From assembly GCA_013398615.1 (NCBI GenBank), contig VZSR01003803.1, positions 8,539,836 to 8,603,835 of the forward strand: a DNA stretch of 64,000 nucleotides, read 5' to 3'. The stretch comes from Brachypodius melanocephalos. Its lineage: Eukaryota; Chordata; Aves; Passeriformes; Pycnonotidae. The notes beneath the pieces are model-generated. The model did no database searches. It was not told where the DNA came from and saw nothing but the letters and a program-made list of their open reading frames with translations. Made by a program: the position numbers and the translations under genes. Positions 38,901-51,503 of the stretch are shown piece by piece (position 1 is the stretch's first letter; each line of letters opens with the position of its first letter).

Positions 38901-41900
38901 CAAAAAGAGCTGAACATGGTTAAAATTATCTAAGATGACATTTTCAATATCTTAAGAAATAAAATTATTTTATTTTCAAATTTCTAACAATTTCTACTTT
39001 TAATTTCTTGTTTTGGTTATAATTTTTAGTTCTGAGGAAACAAAAAAAAATTTTAGCTCTAGATTTATTCTTTATATATCCAGAATAAATAGAGGGAATA
39101 ATCATACTTGGGGTGACTTTGGTTTGGTTGTGAATTTGGATTTTATTTAATTTGGATTCCTTTAATTGGACATATTCAAGTGGGCCTGGAAACAGTGGGA
39201 TTTTATTTCTTTGTTGGTTTGCATGATTGTTTACTTCATAAATTCTTACAGAAAAAAGTTTTTAAGAGATTTGTTCGGCATCTTATTTCCCAGAATGAGC
39301 TTAACCACCTATGGACACACAAAGATATAGGATATGTAAAGAAACCTAAAGAATGAGAGAAAGATTTAAAAAAATTTGTAATTAAAAAAATGAGAATCTG
39401 ATTATACGATAATTGGTGATACTTTCTGTAAACTCTTTAACGGAATTTGCAATTAGGTGCTAAGGAACATAAAAATAAAACAAAACAACATTCAGGACAT
39501 ACATCCTGAAGATTAGAGTACTTTTTGAATAGGTTTTCTTTTCAGAATGATATCTTCTAATAGCATCAGCCAGGCTTCTTTGTCTATTATTCTTCCCATT
39601 ATTCCTCTTGATTTTGATTGCCTTTCCTCCTTTCCAGTTCTCCATATTGCTACAAAAACTTATGACCCCTTTATTTTTATTTATTCAGTTTAAGAATACA
39701 GGCAATTTTTCCCTGATTTCACTTAAGGATGACATCTCCTGTAAAATTCAAAACTGTGGAAGTGTAGACTGGTGATGCCTTGTAGTCAAAACAGTTCAGA
39801 CGTCATATTTATTTAGCCATTTTAATTTCTGAAATATTCAAAGATGATAATGGACAGAAACCTGCCTCAAGTGCTCTGTGTCTTTGGGCTAGAATATTGC
39901 AACAAGCTCTCTCTCTTTAGTGCTGTCCTTGAAAACCCTCAAAGATTTTGTCTGGTGAGGACTGATGAGACATAACTCCTCAAGGGCACATCACTTAAAG
40001 ATTTCGAGACATCCACAATCCTCAGGCTTTGCTTGTTGTTCAGAATGACTAAACGTCAATGTAAGTAAGAGATGTAAGGAGTTTGTCTTACAGAACTTGT
40101 AATCAAGTATTCTGATTCAGCTTTGATTTTTTTTTAATTACACCATGAATTTTTTAAAATGAAGGTGAAAGGCTTTGTTTACAGAGATGATCAGAATTCT
40201 GTACTGTGTTGAAAACTCAGACTGTTATTTATTTATTTTTTTATATTGGTGTGAATGATAACATTTTTTTCCAGAAAATGTTATAAAATCATTAATTTCT
40301 GAATCTCTATGTAGTGTTCAATACAAACAACAATAAGAACACAGGACTCTGGGAAAATCTTGACTTTTTTTAAAATGTTCTATATGGTTCTGCCAGGAAA
40401 AAAAAAAGGAAAGTGACAATTTCATAATTTTTGAAGTCTGTTATTTGTTTTGTAGTGACCTGGTGGAGATTAAATCCTTCTATACCAGAGAGAGTATTAG
40501 AAGGTCTTTACCCTGAGGGGCCTTAATATACAAAATTGAAGTGATGAAAAGAATTGGGGCAGCAAATTAGTAGAGCAGTATCAGCAAGGCCGAAGGCCAA
40601 GGTTGCAGAAAGAAGTTCAACTAGCCTCTGTAGCCATGTTCTTTAATACTGGGATTTTGTTTTGGTTTAGTTTGATTTCTCTTGGTGAGGCAGCAGCAGT
40701 AGCAGGTCATGGACCAGGACTCCACTATGCCAGGTACGTCACAAGCAAAGGAAAATATTGCTTTCTTAATTGTTCTTTACAATTAATAAGCCATAATAAC
40801 AATAAAAGTTTGAAAACAAGGAGAGATTGTTCCTATTCTTTGGTGTAATGAGCAATATCAGTACGAAAATATTTTAATTGTAAAGAGGAGTCTAAAAGAG
40901 AGTGTTTCATTTTTCCCATGTTTGAATGTATAGGGCGATTTTGAAGGGTAACTCTTTGCAAGTTTGAAAATAATCCAGGCACTAAGGTTGCAATCCTGCA
41001 CAATGAGACTGCTGTTGTTTTGAGACTCCTAAGTGGCAATTGTCATAAACTCTTAATAAAGGTGCCTCTATGTGTGGAGGAAAAAAAGTATTAAAAGAAT
41101 ATATGGATGGTAAAAAAGTATGTGGACACCTGAAATGTAAGGACATCTGAGTTGTGATGATATCTGGTTAATGACAATTCAACTTTAAAAAAATTATATG
41201 AATCAGGAGGAGTAGAGGGTTAAACATTTAGATACCAAAACATAATTGATGAGGAGGTTACAGAAACACTACCATAGATCAAGAGCTCACAGATCACTGA
41301 AAGGATCAGTGGAGCAAAGCCTTGGAGAGATTCACTCAGAGCTTCACAATCAAAAAATGGAGGAAACACAGTCAGCATGGGCCTCAAGGGGAAGAGGAAA
41401 TTTTAAATGGGATATTTAAGAGGTTTTGTAGATGTGTAAGTGTAGTTATGGGACATTTTAAGGAGATTGTAAAGAAGGGGATGAACAGGTTTGGCAAACA
41501 CAAGAGGAGTGGTATAAAACTGGCCAGTCCAGTGTAAGCCTATTGCTGGACCTTACTCTGACCATGCCAGGAGAAATCCTTTTGGTTTGAAGGCATCCAC
41601 ATATTCTGTGGATATATATATGATTTAAATGTTTTACTTAACAGGTTCTGTCTTTTCTCTCTCATCTTAATGCACTCCTGTTTATGATAAACAAACTCAG
41701 TGTAGATAGAAGGTGTTTGTTTTCTTCTCTTTGTTTTCTCTCCAATAGGAAGAGAAAGTCTCATATTTCTCTTCCCAAATGTAATTGAAGGATGGGAACC
41801 AAAAATAGGCTTCATTATAGGGTGGAAAGTTATGACAGTAATATAGAATAACTGGGATAATATGTAGAAAGACAAAATGAATGTTGAGTTTTGACAGCAT

Positions 41901-43850
41901 TATTTGGAGAGTTTCAACAGGACATAAGGTTTATGTAATTTAGTCATTTATTTGTGAGGAAATTATTTCTCTTCCACACCAGTAATAGCAGAACTCATTA
42001 GCCAACTCAACAAAACATTGAAGGAATACTCAGTGTTGCTATTCAACAAAATTTAGTGAAAAATTTAAGCAGAGAAAAAAAAAAATCTCCAAATGCTTTA
42101 CTGGGATAAATTTAGGTAGAACGTGGATGTTCTGCATTCTGTTCAGTACATCTGGTGAGCAAACTACTATGTAGAGTGATAAATTGAGCACAGAACATGC
42201 TTTCTCTTAACCCACACCAATATGGTTGGGATGCTGCAAGAAGATGATGGTACTATATCTATGGACACATAATTTTGAAGACAAAATCTTTCTAAATAGG
42301 CTTTATTCTACTTATACAGGAAAAAATATTTTTTAGAGATAGTTTTCCTGCTTGCTTCTTTTTTACAGAATATTTAAATGTGCTGTTCAAAAATACTTGT
42401 TTGTGTAATACTAACTAATTAATTTTGTAATTGAATTAAATCTAGAAAATATATGTTTATTTTTCTGTGTTGTTATGACTACAACTGACATTCTTTAAAC
42501 AATTTGTTATGCAAGAAATGAGTTTGAAATAAGTATTTTTGAGTTTTCACACAATTCTGCAGTTTCACCACACTCTTTTTTTAAATGCTGACTGATGGAG
42601 TATTTAATTCATCAAATAAGCAGATATTTGGAGACAGTGGACCTGATGTTTATTCTTAATGCAGTTTTTATACATGTGGATTCAAATATGATGTAGATAT
42701 TTTGTTAATTTTTACAAGGTTGTTTCATCACTGTATTGTAGACCATCCACTTTCCCTAAATAATAGTATCTGTCTGCAGAAATCACATAATGATTAAGGA
42801 GAAAATGTACTTCAAAATATTGAAATGTACACAGTGATGGATCAAAAGTTGTTTACTTATCATTGATTTCTACTGACTTCTCCATGAAGAAATTTAAATT
42901 AAAATATGTGAGCGAAACCTTTGTGATGGGAGATAACATCCAGGCTTTTGTCTTAGGGGCATTGTATATTTTTTCTCCATCTTATTGTAAAATGTGAGAA
43001 CTATCATGCCCTGATGCTGCATTTTCTGAGGCTGAATGTCCCTCAGTGTGGGTCACCCTGTGCTCCAGGCATGCTGAGTTTTCTAATATAATAACCCAGC
43101 TGCCTCTGCTGCTGACATCTAGCATACCCTGTATCCATATTTTTGGTGACTGCCATTGCCACACTAAGGTTATGTGGCAGGAAGTAATTCTGGGATCACT
43201 GCATATTTATCACTTCTTGTTGCCAGAGACAAGATCCAAGAGAAAACACATTTGGGTGTGTTCAGGGAGAAAAGAAATCCTAGACAATATTAGCATGCAT
43301 GAGACTCATTAGTTCATTAGTAATCCAGCTCTCTTTACCCACCTCAGTCTTGAGTTCATCTTCAGCACAGCTGAAAAAAAGAAAAGTAAATCCATTATGT
43401 CCTACCTATGCCCTCTCTTCTGCAGAAATGCAGCAATGGGGCCTGGGGCTCCCCTGCAGCCTAAACTCAGCTTCAAGATACCTGTGACCCCTCCTCCTTC
43501 CCAGCTTGTGTGCAGTCCTGCCACCTCCTTTTCAACTCCTCAGCCCTTATCCCAAGGAACTGTAGCTCACTAACTAGGCAGAAAACTGTGTTTTTTCAGG
43601 TATCTTCTATCCAAGGATAGCACAAAGAATAAGGTTGCAAAAATCACATCAATACCAGAATTAATAGAACTGGAGTGGGCTGAAACTCTTAAGTCATTCT
43701 GACAACATAACGTGTGCAGCAAAAAGCCTTCTTTTTTCTTAATCATCACATAAATTTGAAGTTACATCATTTTTTAAAAATAGTGTTCAACAAAAGATTT
43801 GCTTTGTATATTGGATCAAAAAGTAGGTGTTTGGAGACAGGTAGAGGACC
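35907..43850. other. Unique AT-rich non-coding DNA, no gene seen
   Basis: No transposon or exon recognised. Includes a 9-base-arm hairpin at 38490-38512. The plus strand at 38614-38892 has a 92-codon frame without a recognisable motif; 40603-41039 and 41322-41900 hold further short frames on both strands, none convincing. The block 43010-43570 is richer in G and C than its flanks but unidentified. Confidence 0.55.
38490..38512. repeat. Inverted repeat, 9-bp arms
   Basis: GGCTACCTT at 38490-38498 pairs exactly with AAGGTAGCC at 38504-38512 around the loop TCACT. Confidence 0.85.
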
Positions 43851-44262
43851 ATACAGATGATGAAGATGAGTCAAGAGAGGAGTTTGCCAGGTCATGGCCG
43901 GGGGGCTGCAGCCTGCAGACTGCTCTGCAGCTAAAAGCAGGCTTCACTAGCTTTCTTAGCTGGCTTCAGAGCAAATGAAAACAGATTAGAGTAAACCATA
44001 ATTGCTATAAAACAGTGAATTATGTCTGGTAGTCAAACTCTGAGTCCCTCCTTCCATTTAGCACTCACTGCCTGTATTAGCCTCTTCAGATTTAAGCTGA
44101 GACTGAATTTGGAGATTAATCTCCTGCTACAGATGGACTGCCTAGCAAGGAATTAGTGTATTTCTAAGAAGCATGGTTTTTGAGGAGCATTTTTATTGAG
44201 GAGCATGTGCTCCTCAATAATTTTATAAAGGCTATCAATTTCTAACGTAGGAAGTAAAGCTC
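43851..44262. promoter_or_regulatory. Candidate regulatory block with palindromes (speculative)
   Basis: This block is balanced in composition, free of simple repeats, and holds two exact dyad symmetries. One is the 14-base palindrome GGAGATTAATCTCC at 44111-44124, with overlapping TAATCT/AGATTA half-sites of the type bound by paired-like (K50) homeodomain proteins. The other is the 13-base-arm hairpin at 44193-44220. Conservation cannot be judged from one sequence, so the regulatory call is inference. Confidence 0.2.
44193..44220. repeat. Near-perfect palindrome, 13-bp arms
   Basis: TTATTGAGGAGCA at 44193-44205 is exactly complementary to TGCTCCTCAATAA at 44208-44220 with only TG between. 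A further direct copy of TGAGGAGCAT stands at 44181-44190, so the core exists three times within 40 bases, twice forward and once inverted. Confidence 0.9.
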
Positions 44263-47200
44263 AAAAAAAAAAAAAAAATCAGTTGCTCTTTTGGTTTTTT
44301 TTCAAAAAAGCCTGCTTGAAATTTCCTCCCTGGGTAACAATCAGGAAAGTTCTTATTACTGGAAGATTTAAAATGTCTGTTCATCTGCAAAAGAGAGCAT
44401 GAGTGATGTAGGCATTACTTATATAATTTGTTTTGTGCATACTTACAATCACATACTGGTTTCCCTTGGTGTGTTCATTATATCCACCTCTCATCCACTT
44501 CTGCAATAGACATTTGCAGTCATTCATTATTGTTTATTATTAGAAAAGCAGTAAAGAGGGAGCAGCATCATGACTCACATTACAGTTCAAAAGAACATAC
44601 ATGTAAATATGTAAAGTGTGCTAGAAAGTTCACATTTGCCCCATAATGATATTGACTTATATGAACTCAATACATCTAAAGTAGAATGTTTTCCTTTGAT
44701 TTTTTTTCCCCTCAGCTTTTTTCAGCTTAGTTAGTAAGAGTCAGAAACAAAACCAGGACTCCTCTTAAAATGCTAATTTGGGCTTTGCTTACTGTTAATG
44801 TGATTAATTACTAATTTTTGCTTGTTCTCATTTTAAACTACTTATAAGCTTTGATGATTTCCAAGTGTATGTCTTTTAAAGTAGTGTACATTTTATTGGT
44901 TTTTAAAGGAATATTTAAATGTATAAACCATTAAAGATTCAGATAAATCTCTTATAAGACATATTCAGTGCCAGTGGCAACTCTGTAATTTAAAGCTGTA
45001 TATCACAATATGCCATAAAATTTTCTTATCAGCAGTTCTTGGCAATATAAAATTGATAAGTTTGGTGCTACTAGGTCATATACTCTTTCCTGGAAGTCAC
45101 CTTATTCTGATTTACTCTTAAACTAGTCTCTCCATGGAGGATATTCTGCTCTGGATGTATTAATAAACATATTGGTGAATCAAAAGCATCCAGAAGCACA
45201 ACTTAGTGGAGGATGACCATCACTAATGTAGTTGTTTAGGTTACCCAAGACACCTTGATTACTGTTTGGCAGCAACAAATGAAATATTCAGCTCTGCGAA
45301 TTGATGTAGCAAGAGGTGTCTCCAGAGGCACAGGCACAATGTCTATTTGCTCCAAATTGATAAATCCTTACTGCACTATTTCTCAAAGTGATCATCTGCT
45401 GCAGCAGCTGTTTTCTGATTGTACACTAGCTTGCCTCAGTGGCCAAGAGCACTAAGGAAGGAGGATATCCTCACTGGCAAATGCAAGAGCTTAGTAATGA
45501 TTTGAATAAAATGGTCGTGTGTCATAATATCTTCCTAGGAGGGATGTTTGGACTGGTGTTTGATGTTCCCAGTCCCATTGTCATGTCAGAAATGCTAATT
45601 TCACTCATGATTGTCTCATTATGAAGAACCAGTTATAAACCATATATCCCACTTAGGTATTTGTTTTCAGTGTATTCATCAACGTGGGCATTCAAGACTC
45701 CATGGAGAATCTTAGGTATGTTCCCATCACTCAGATACGATGTCGGGAAAGCAGAGGGAAGAAGCCACTGCACTGCCATCATCAGTAATGGGCCTGAGTT
45801 CTACTAAAATTTGTATAAAGTAAAAAGCCACCCTGAGTCACCCAAACAGAAAGAGACAGGGACTTCATACTTTCATTGAGTCAAGGAAAGGGTAATTTCT
45901 GTCAGGTAAATGTCAGCTATGAGAACTGATCATAAGAAGAAATGTGTGTTTCTAAGGAAGTAAAAGAAAGTTTATTTAGAATCAGATGAATTGTCAGATT
46001 ATCATTAGAATGAAAGAGAGTTAAACTGATTTCAGAACAAACAAATGAAATCTCTCTAGATGCACCAGAGAGCTCCAAAATGGAAATTAATTCTAACCCC
46101 AAGTCTGTGTTGCCACAGCAAGATTTTCTTTCAGGGGTAACCCCGGGGGTACAAGACAGTAGGGAAAATAAAATCCACAGATGTCAAAGTTCACAATTGC
46201 TAGATAAAGAGATTTATTTTTTTTATTTAATCATAGGGCAAGCAGATTAAATACTGATTACCTCTTCCTTTTTTTATATAACTGTGTCAGCTATTTTGGA
46301 TGTTTTGAATTTTTTTTTCATTTTTCTTTAAGCTAGCCTGAGAAAAAGATGATTTTAAGATAATCCAAAAACAAGTTCCTAACTGAAGACTAAGGCAAAT
46401 CCAAAAACCTTGTCACTTGACCTCCTTAAGTGCACAATTCCTTCATGTTCCCTGAATATCCAAAAAGAGACTGGAGAGGTTTTGTGTACAAATATTACAT
46501 GGGCCTGACAAGGAGCTTGCATCATATGGATCAAGCCCAAATATAAAAATGTCTCTTAGGAGAACATCTGACATCAAGTTAAGATAGGGAAACAGACCCC
46601 AATTGCCAGGATCACTATATAGTATATGACAATATCTGGAACCAGTTTGTCCATAGATAAATCAGAAATTGCCAATAATTTTAAAATGTATGGGGTTGCT
46701 AACAGTTATTTAGCAACCTGCAAAATTTAATTACAGCAATTATGAATCTAAAGATAATTTGAATAACAGTCATACATAAAAAAGTTACCCAGGAAGCAAA
46801 GTAGATTTTGTTTTCTTTTATCCCTATCTGTTGCACACAAACATAACACACTGTACAATACATTTCTGCTATTCTCTTCATGGAAAAAGTAGTTATTTTA
46901 TGTGTGAACGGACATTGATCATTGAGAATTTCAAGATAGAAATCACCACACAGCTCTAAGTAGTGGTAAAAAAAAAGAAGTGAAGCCTAACCAGGACTTG
47001 TATGTTCAGTCAGCAATAAAAAAAGCTTTAGGAAGTGAACTCTGACTGCACTTTAAACTTTTTGTAACATACAAAGGACCAAAAAAGAAAGCCCAAAAAC
47101 ATGTGTTGCAGGAGCAAAGCCAGTTGAACTGAACAGATATCATTTGCAGGCTGGAAGCTCAGCTGTGTCTTCTACTTTGAAACATGAAAAAAGAGTTTTG

Positions 47201-49644
47201 CAATAGGCAGGGCAAATACTTGTCCCTTCCTGTTCTCACAGGGTTTTTTATCACACTGTACTCCCTCCTCCTCTCCCTTCCTTTCTCATATTTTGGTGAA
47301 CTACAGAAAGATGATGAAGTTGCAGATGCTGAAAAAATACTTGATGCTTTCAGACTACAAGTTTAAAGAGAATGTTGTGTGATACACTTTCAAAATAACA
47401 ATAATACAAACAATTTTAGCAAGCTTTGTGTCTCAAAAGACTACAGAAAGATAAATTTAAGACTAGTAACTCAATGAGACTTGGTACTCTACTTCCAGAA
47501 ATGAAGGAGTGTAAGATTACAATAGAAAATTCCTTATTTCTAAATCAAATTTGCCATATATGTACTTAATTAACACAATATTGTGTGATATTACTGCTGA
47601 GATTTATGACAATCTATCAGCATTAGAACAGCAACTTTTGTATATTTTGCTGGCATTAAAATACAAGATTTACAGTTGTAGCTTATGCAGAAAAATAACC
47701 TTTAATAAGACGTAACAACAGGTTTTTTGGCTGATTTTCTATGAAGATACCTTACAATTCAGCAGGAAGAGAATAAAATGCATTCTGATTCAGCCTTCTG
47801 TGCTTTTTACCTCTTAGGAGGCAAGCAATGGTAAAGGAATTGACCTTTTTTAATCCTGTTAAATTTAATGATTTTAATATTAGAAATAATTTATCAGCCT
47901 TGCAATTCTTCCTAAGGAAGGCAGTATTTTAGCATGTATAGTGATTACAGTGATTACAACCCTTACCCAAAATTTCTAGACAAAGCTCAGTAATTAAGAT
48001 ATAACTTATAAATCTGAGGACTTATAAATCCTCAAGAGCCTGAGAGCAGGTAGCTTGCCAACCTCTCCTAAAAAAAGGGATTTCGTCAATATTGATATAT
48101 AAATCTTACATAATAACTTACTTAGAAAAAAACAGATTTTCCATTTTTTTCTCTCCTAGAATTAAACATTTTAACATCTAGGCCTGAAGATAAATAGGAT
48201 GACTAAATTTATTTTCTTATTGAGCCTTTTTGATTTTATTTTATATATATATATAATACATATATTGTCCCTATACTGTTGTCTCTACAGCAGGATCTTG
48301 GCAAGCTTGGGCTGAAGTATTCATGCTTTTGGCTCTGTCTGGAATTATATAATGTGTATCTATTTGGAGCTTCAATTCCCTTTCCTGATTTTATGTCATT
48401 CACTTCTGAGCAGATGGTTGCATGCTGACAGTTGTCAGTTATATATTAATGTAACTTACAATTGACTGTTGCTCTTGCCTTAAAGTGAGTGTTGGACGAA
48501 ATGGGAAAAGTAGTTGTCTTGCAAACAAATCAAGTTTTTATCATAAATTTGACATGCATCACAAATTAATGGAGGCAGTTTCTATAGTAATAATATAATC
48601 CCTGGAAGAACTGCAGCTGTCTATTCAGGTGCATTCAATCTCTCCTTGATGGGAATAATTACCTTCCATCCTTGCTGGATAATTGCCTTTTGATTGAGGT
48701 CATCAGAGCAATCAAGATTGTGAGAGGCAGAAATCATTGCTAGGGTGAAGAAAGAAGAGGGAGGAGGATAGGGACCAGAAAAGATATTTCAGAATGGAGA
48801 ATTGAAAGAGAATTTACGTGTATTTTACTGCTTCTTTCTTTGAAGTGATATTTCAAATGATGTGATTATATGAAATTAGATGGCTGTTAAATATGCTAAA
48901 GCCTATGTCTACTTAATATATTTTCCTCAAAAAGAAGGTTGTTATTCTGTCAGTCCTTGAACACAGAATTTACTAATTCCAAGCCTTGAAAACAGTTTCC
49001 CTCTGTGGATATCTGCGACTCTTTATTCTTATTTATTTATTTGTTTGTTTTTCTTCCCCTGTGTCTGATAATTGTTAAAGCAATTAATTCCATAATTTAT
49101 GCCCAGAGTCTTTAGATCCTAGTGTTGGTTGGTGTTGGAAATTGCTTTCACCTGGATAATGATTGGATGGCAAAACAGTTGACAATTCCATTTATTCTCC
49201 TATTACACAACTTTCTAGTTGTTCTATCAATCTGACCCTGTCTGCAATGAGGGCAACAATTGTCTACCTACTAGGTAGCAGTTTTAGCATTATATGCCTT
49301 AGTTGTATTGAAAAGGGATGTTTTGGTTTGGTTTTACAAATTATGAGGAAAGATCATAAGATACTTACACACACTATTTTTTCTTCATTTTATAATAATA
49401 TTGTAGCAGATAGCGATGCACTCTGTTGCTTTATTATATTTTTTTCCATCATAGGTAAAAATATTAGTTATTTCCATCCATTAAAAGGGGTTTTTTTAAT
49501 CCAGGCGTGCACGAATAAGTTTAGCAACAGAAAAAATCAACAGGGTTATCCATATTAGTTGATTATGGAGAGGACACTGTTGCAATATGTGGTATATAAA
49601 ATGTATGCATTTTGAATTATAATCTTCCCATTAGTTTTTAAGTA
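44263..49644. other. Unique AT-rich non-coding DNA, no gene seen
   Basis: Begins with an A16 run at 44263-44278. A short (TA)n lies near 48240-48256 and TTTA/TTTG units at 49029-49052. The 131-codon plus-strand frame at 49163-49558 has no recognisable domain. The sequence at about 48590-48780 is balanced and repeat-free, a candidate for conserved non-coding DNA, untested. Confidence 0.55.
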
Positions 49645-49850
49645 AATCATGAAACAGAAAAATAGAATACTTTGTCTTGAAGGAATATTTAAGCTTCATC
49701 TACTCCAATTCCCCTGCAATAAACAAGGACACGCTTGATCAGAGCCAAGTTGCTTAGAGTCCTGTCCAACCTGGCCTTGAAATGTCCAGGGATGTGACAT
49801 CTAACAGACCTCTGGGCATTTTTTTCCAATGTTTTACCACCCATTAAAGA
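49645..49850 (-). mobile_element. CR1 LINE 3' end, minus strand, diverged
   Basis: Plus-strand text runs from an eroded AATCATGAAACAGAAAAATA through TTCATCTACTCCAATTCCCC and GTTGCTTAGAGTCCTGTCCA to CCTTGAAATGTCCAGGGATG, which is the order of the reverse-complemented CR1 3' UTR. The 5' neighbour of this piece (49890-50495) comes from a distant part of ORF2, so the RT-coding region is missing between them or two insertions are juxtaposed. Confidence 0.75.
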
Positions 49851-49889
49851 TATATTGAGACCCAGAGATTTATTTATTTATGCCGAGGT

Positions 49890-50495
49890 GGTAACAAAGC
49901 TGATCTCTTATGGTGAGAAGGATTTTTCTTCCCCAGTCCCTGTCTTGCTATTCATCCACTCGAGAAGTGTGGGAAGAGGATTTGCCATTGAAGACTGAGC
50001 AAAAAAGTTGTTGAGTACCTCAGTCTTCTACTTGTCCATAGCTGCCAGTTTGCCAGCCTTATTTATCACACGAGCTACACTTTCTTTGACCTTCCTTTTC
50101 TGGTGGACATACCTGTCGAAACTCTTCTTATCCTTTGCATCCTTTACCAAGTTCAACTCCAGCTGTGCCGTGGCTCCCCTGACCCCATCCCTACATAACT
50201 AGGTGAAGTCCCTAGCCTCTTACCAGGACATCTATCTCTGCTTCTTTTGTCTGTATATTTCATTCTTGCCCTTTAGTTTGGCCAGTAGGTCTTGACTCAT
50301 CCATGTTGGTCTCTTGCCTTCTTGGCCTGATTTCTTCACCTGATGATTAAAAGCTCTTGAACGGTAGAGGAAGCAATCTTAAAGGTCTCCCAGCTCTGTT
50401 CCTGAGAGAAGTTTCCCAGGAGGTCCTACTGACTAACTCTTTGAATGGCTGGAGCCTCAGGTTTCCAAAAATTCAGGGTCCTGACTTTAGTCTTC
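49890..50495 (-). pseudogene. CR1 ORF2 endonuclease-RT linker remnant, minus strand
   Basis: Translated on the minus strand, this gives pieces of the region that lies between endonuclease and reverse transcriptase in CR1 ORF2: AQLELNLVKDAKDKKSFDRY, then HQKRKVKESVARVINKAGKL, then TEVLNNFF, matching the family's AQLELNLATAVKDNKKCFYK, then KRKAKENLHPLLD-type and AEVLNAFF segments. Stops are present. The upstream end, near 50490, corresponds to the region where the endonuclease ends. The plus-strand frame at 50008-50202 is antisense to it. Confidence 0.78.
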
Positions 50496-50902
50496 ACAAA
50501 TATAAATGAGATATTTACATCCTGTGTAGCTAATGCCTTTATTTCTTACAGCTGTGAAGGGAAATAAAAATTCAGACTGTGTTATTTCCCTCATGCATTT
50601 AAAATTAGCCTGTCCCACAAACTGTAAATTACATCCATTCTTTGTAAAGTAAGTCTCTGGATATCTCAACTGCCATGTAGAACCAGCTCAGATAATTCAT
50701 GCTCAGGCTGCTAAATTTGCTGTTCGGTGAAAGTTCAGGTATTTAGGGTTTTTGCATAAATGTTTTACATCACATTACATCACATTAAATTTCAAATAGA
50801 ACTAAGAAATATGTAATGAGGATGACCTTATAGTAAATATGGAAAGAGTTTATAGAAGTCTTTCTTTGGTATAAGACTACATGATGAATTTTCATGAGCC
50901 TG
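50496..50902. other. Short non-coding gap between CR1 and an LTR
   Basis: No gene seen. Contains a small duplication of ACATCACATT near 50766-50787. Confidence 0.6.
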
Positions 50903-51503
50903 TGTCATGGTTTGCCCAAGTCAGAAACCAAGCCCCATGCAGCTGCTTGCTCACTCTCTCACAGTAGGTTTGGGGAGAAAATAAAAGGGTAATATATATA
51001 AAATACTTGGATTGAGATAAACAAAGTTTAATGGGGCAAGCAAAGGCCCCACAGAGCAAAAAACCCAAGGAATAAATTCACTGCTTCCCATGGGCAGGCA
51101 TGTATTCAGTTATCTCCAGGACAGCAGGATCCTACCATGTGTAACAACAGCTTGGGAAAACCATCAATCCAAAGGTTTCCCCTTCCTTCTCCTTCCTCCC
51201 ACCTTACGTACTGGCCCTGATTCCATATGGTCTGGAATATCCCTTTGGTTTGTTTGCGTCACCTGTCCCATCTGTGTCTCCTCTCAGCCTCCCATGGAAC
51301 CCCAACTTCCTCACCAGCATGGCAGCACAAAAGCAGAAGCAGCCTTGGTTCTGTGTAAGCCCTGCTCAGCAACAACACAAACACCTCTATATTATCAACT
51401 CTGTGTTCGTGACAAATCCAAAACACAGCCCCATACTAGCCACAGCAAAAAAAATAACTCTAGCCAAAAAATAACCAAAAATAACCCAGCCCAAACCAGC
51501 ACA
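50903..51503 (-). mobile_element. Solo LTR of an avian endogenous retrovirus, minus strand
   Basis: On the minus strand the element opens TGTGCTGGTTTGGGCTGGGT and ends in GGCAAACCATGACA, as in the abundant bird ERV LTRs with TGT(C/G)CTGGTTT... starts (recall). TG...CA ends fit 51503 and 50903. Flanks are GCCTG (50898-50902) and TCCTG (51504-51508), a 5-bp target duplication with one mismatch. A polyadenylation signal ATTAAA lies on the minus strand at 51027-51032, about 125 bases before the 3' end. At the place where I expect a TATA box the sequence reads GTACGTAAG, so the promoter is probably eroded. No internal retroviral sequence flanks it, so it is a solo LTR left by LTR-LTR recombination. 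The plus-strand open frame at 51090-51566 (158 codons) is antisense to it. Confidence 0.88.

Noticed and set aside
49163..49558. 131-codon plus-strand frame
   Set aside because: No recognisable domain, no exon-like flanks; length is within chance over 64 kb.
50008..50202. 64-codon plus-strand frame
   Set aside because: Antisense to the CR1 ORF2 linker read on the minus strand.
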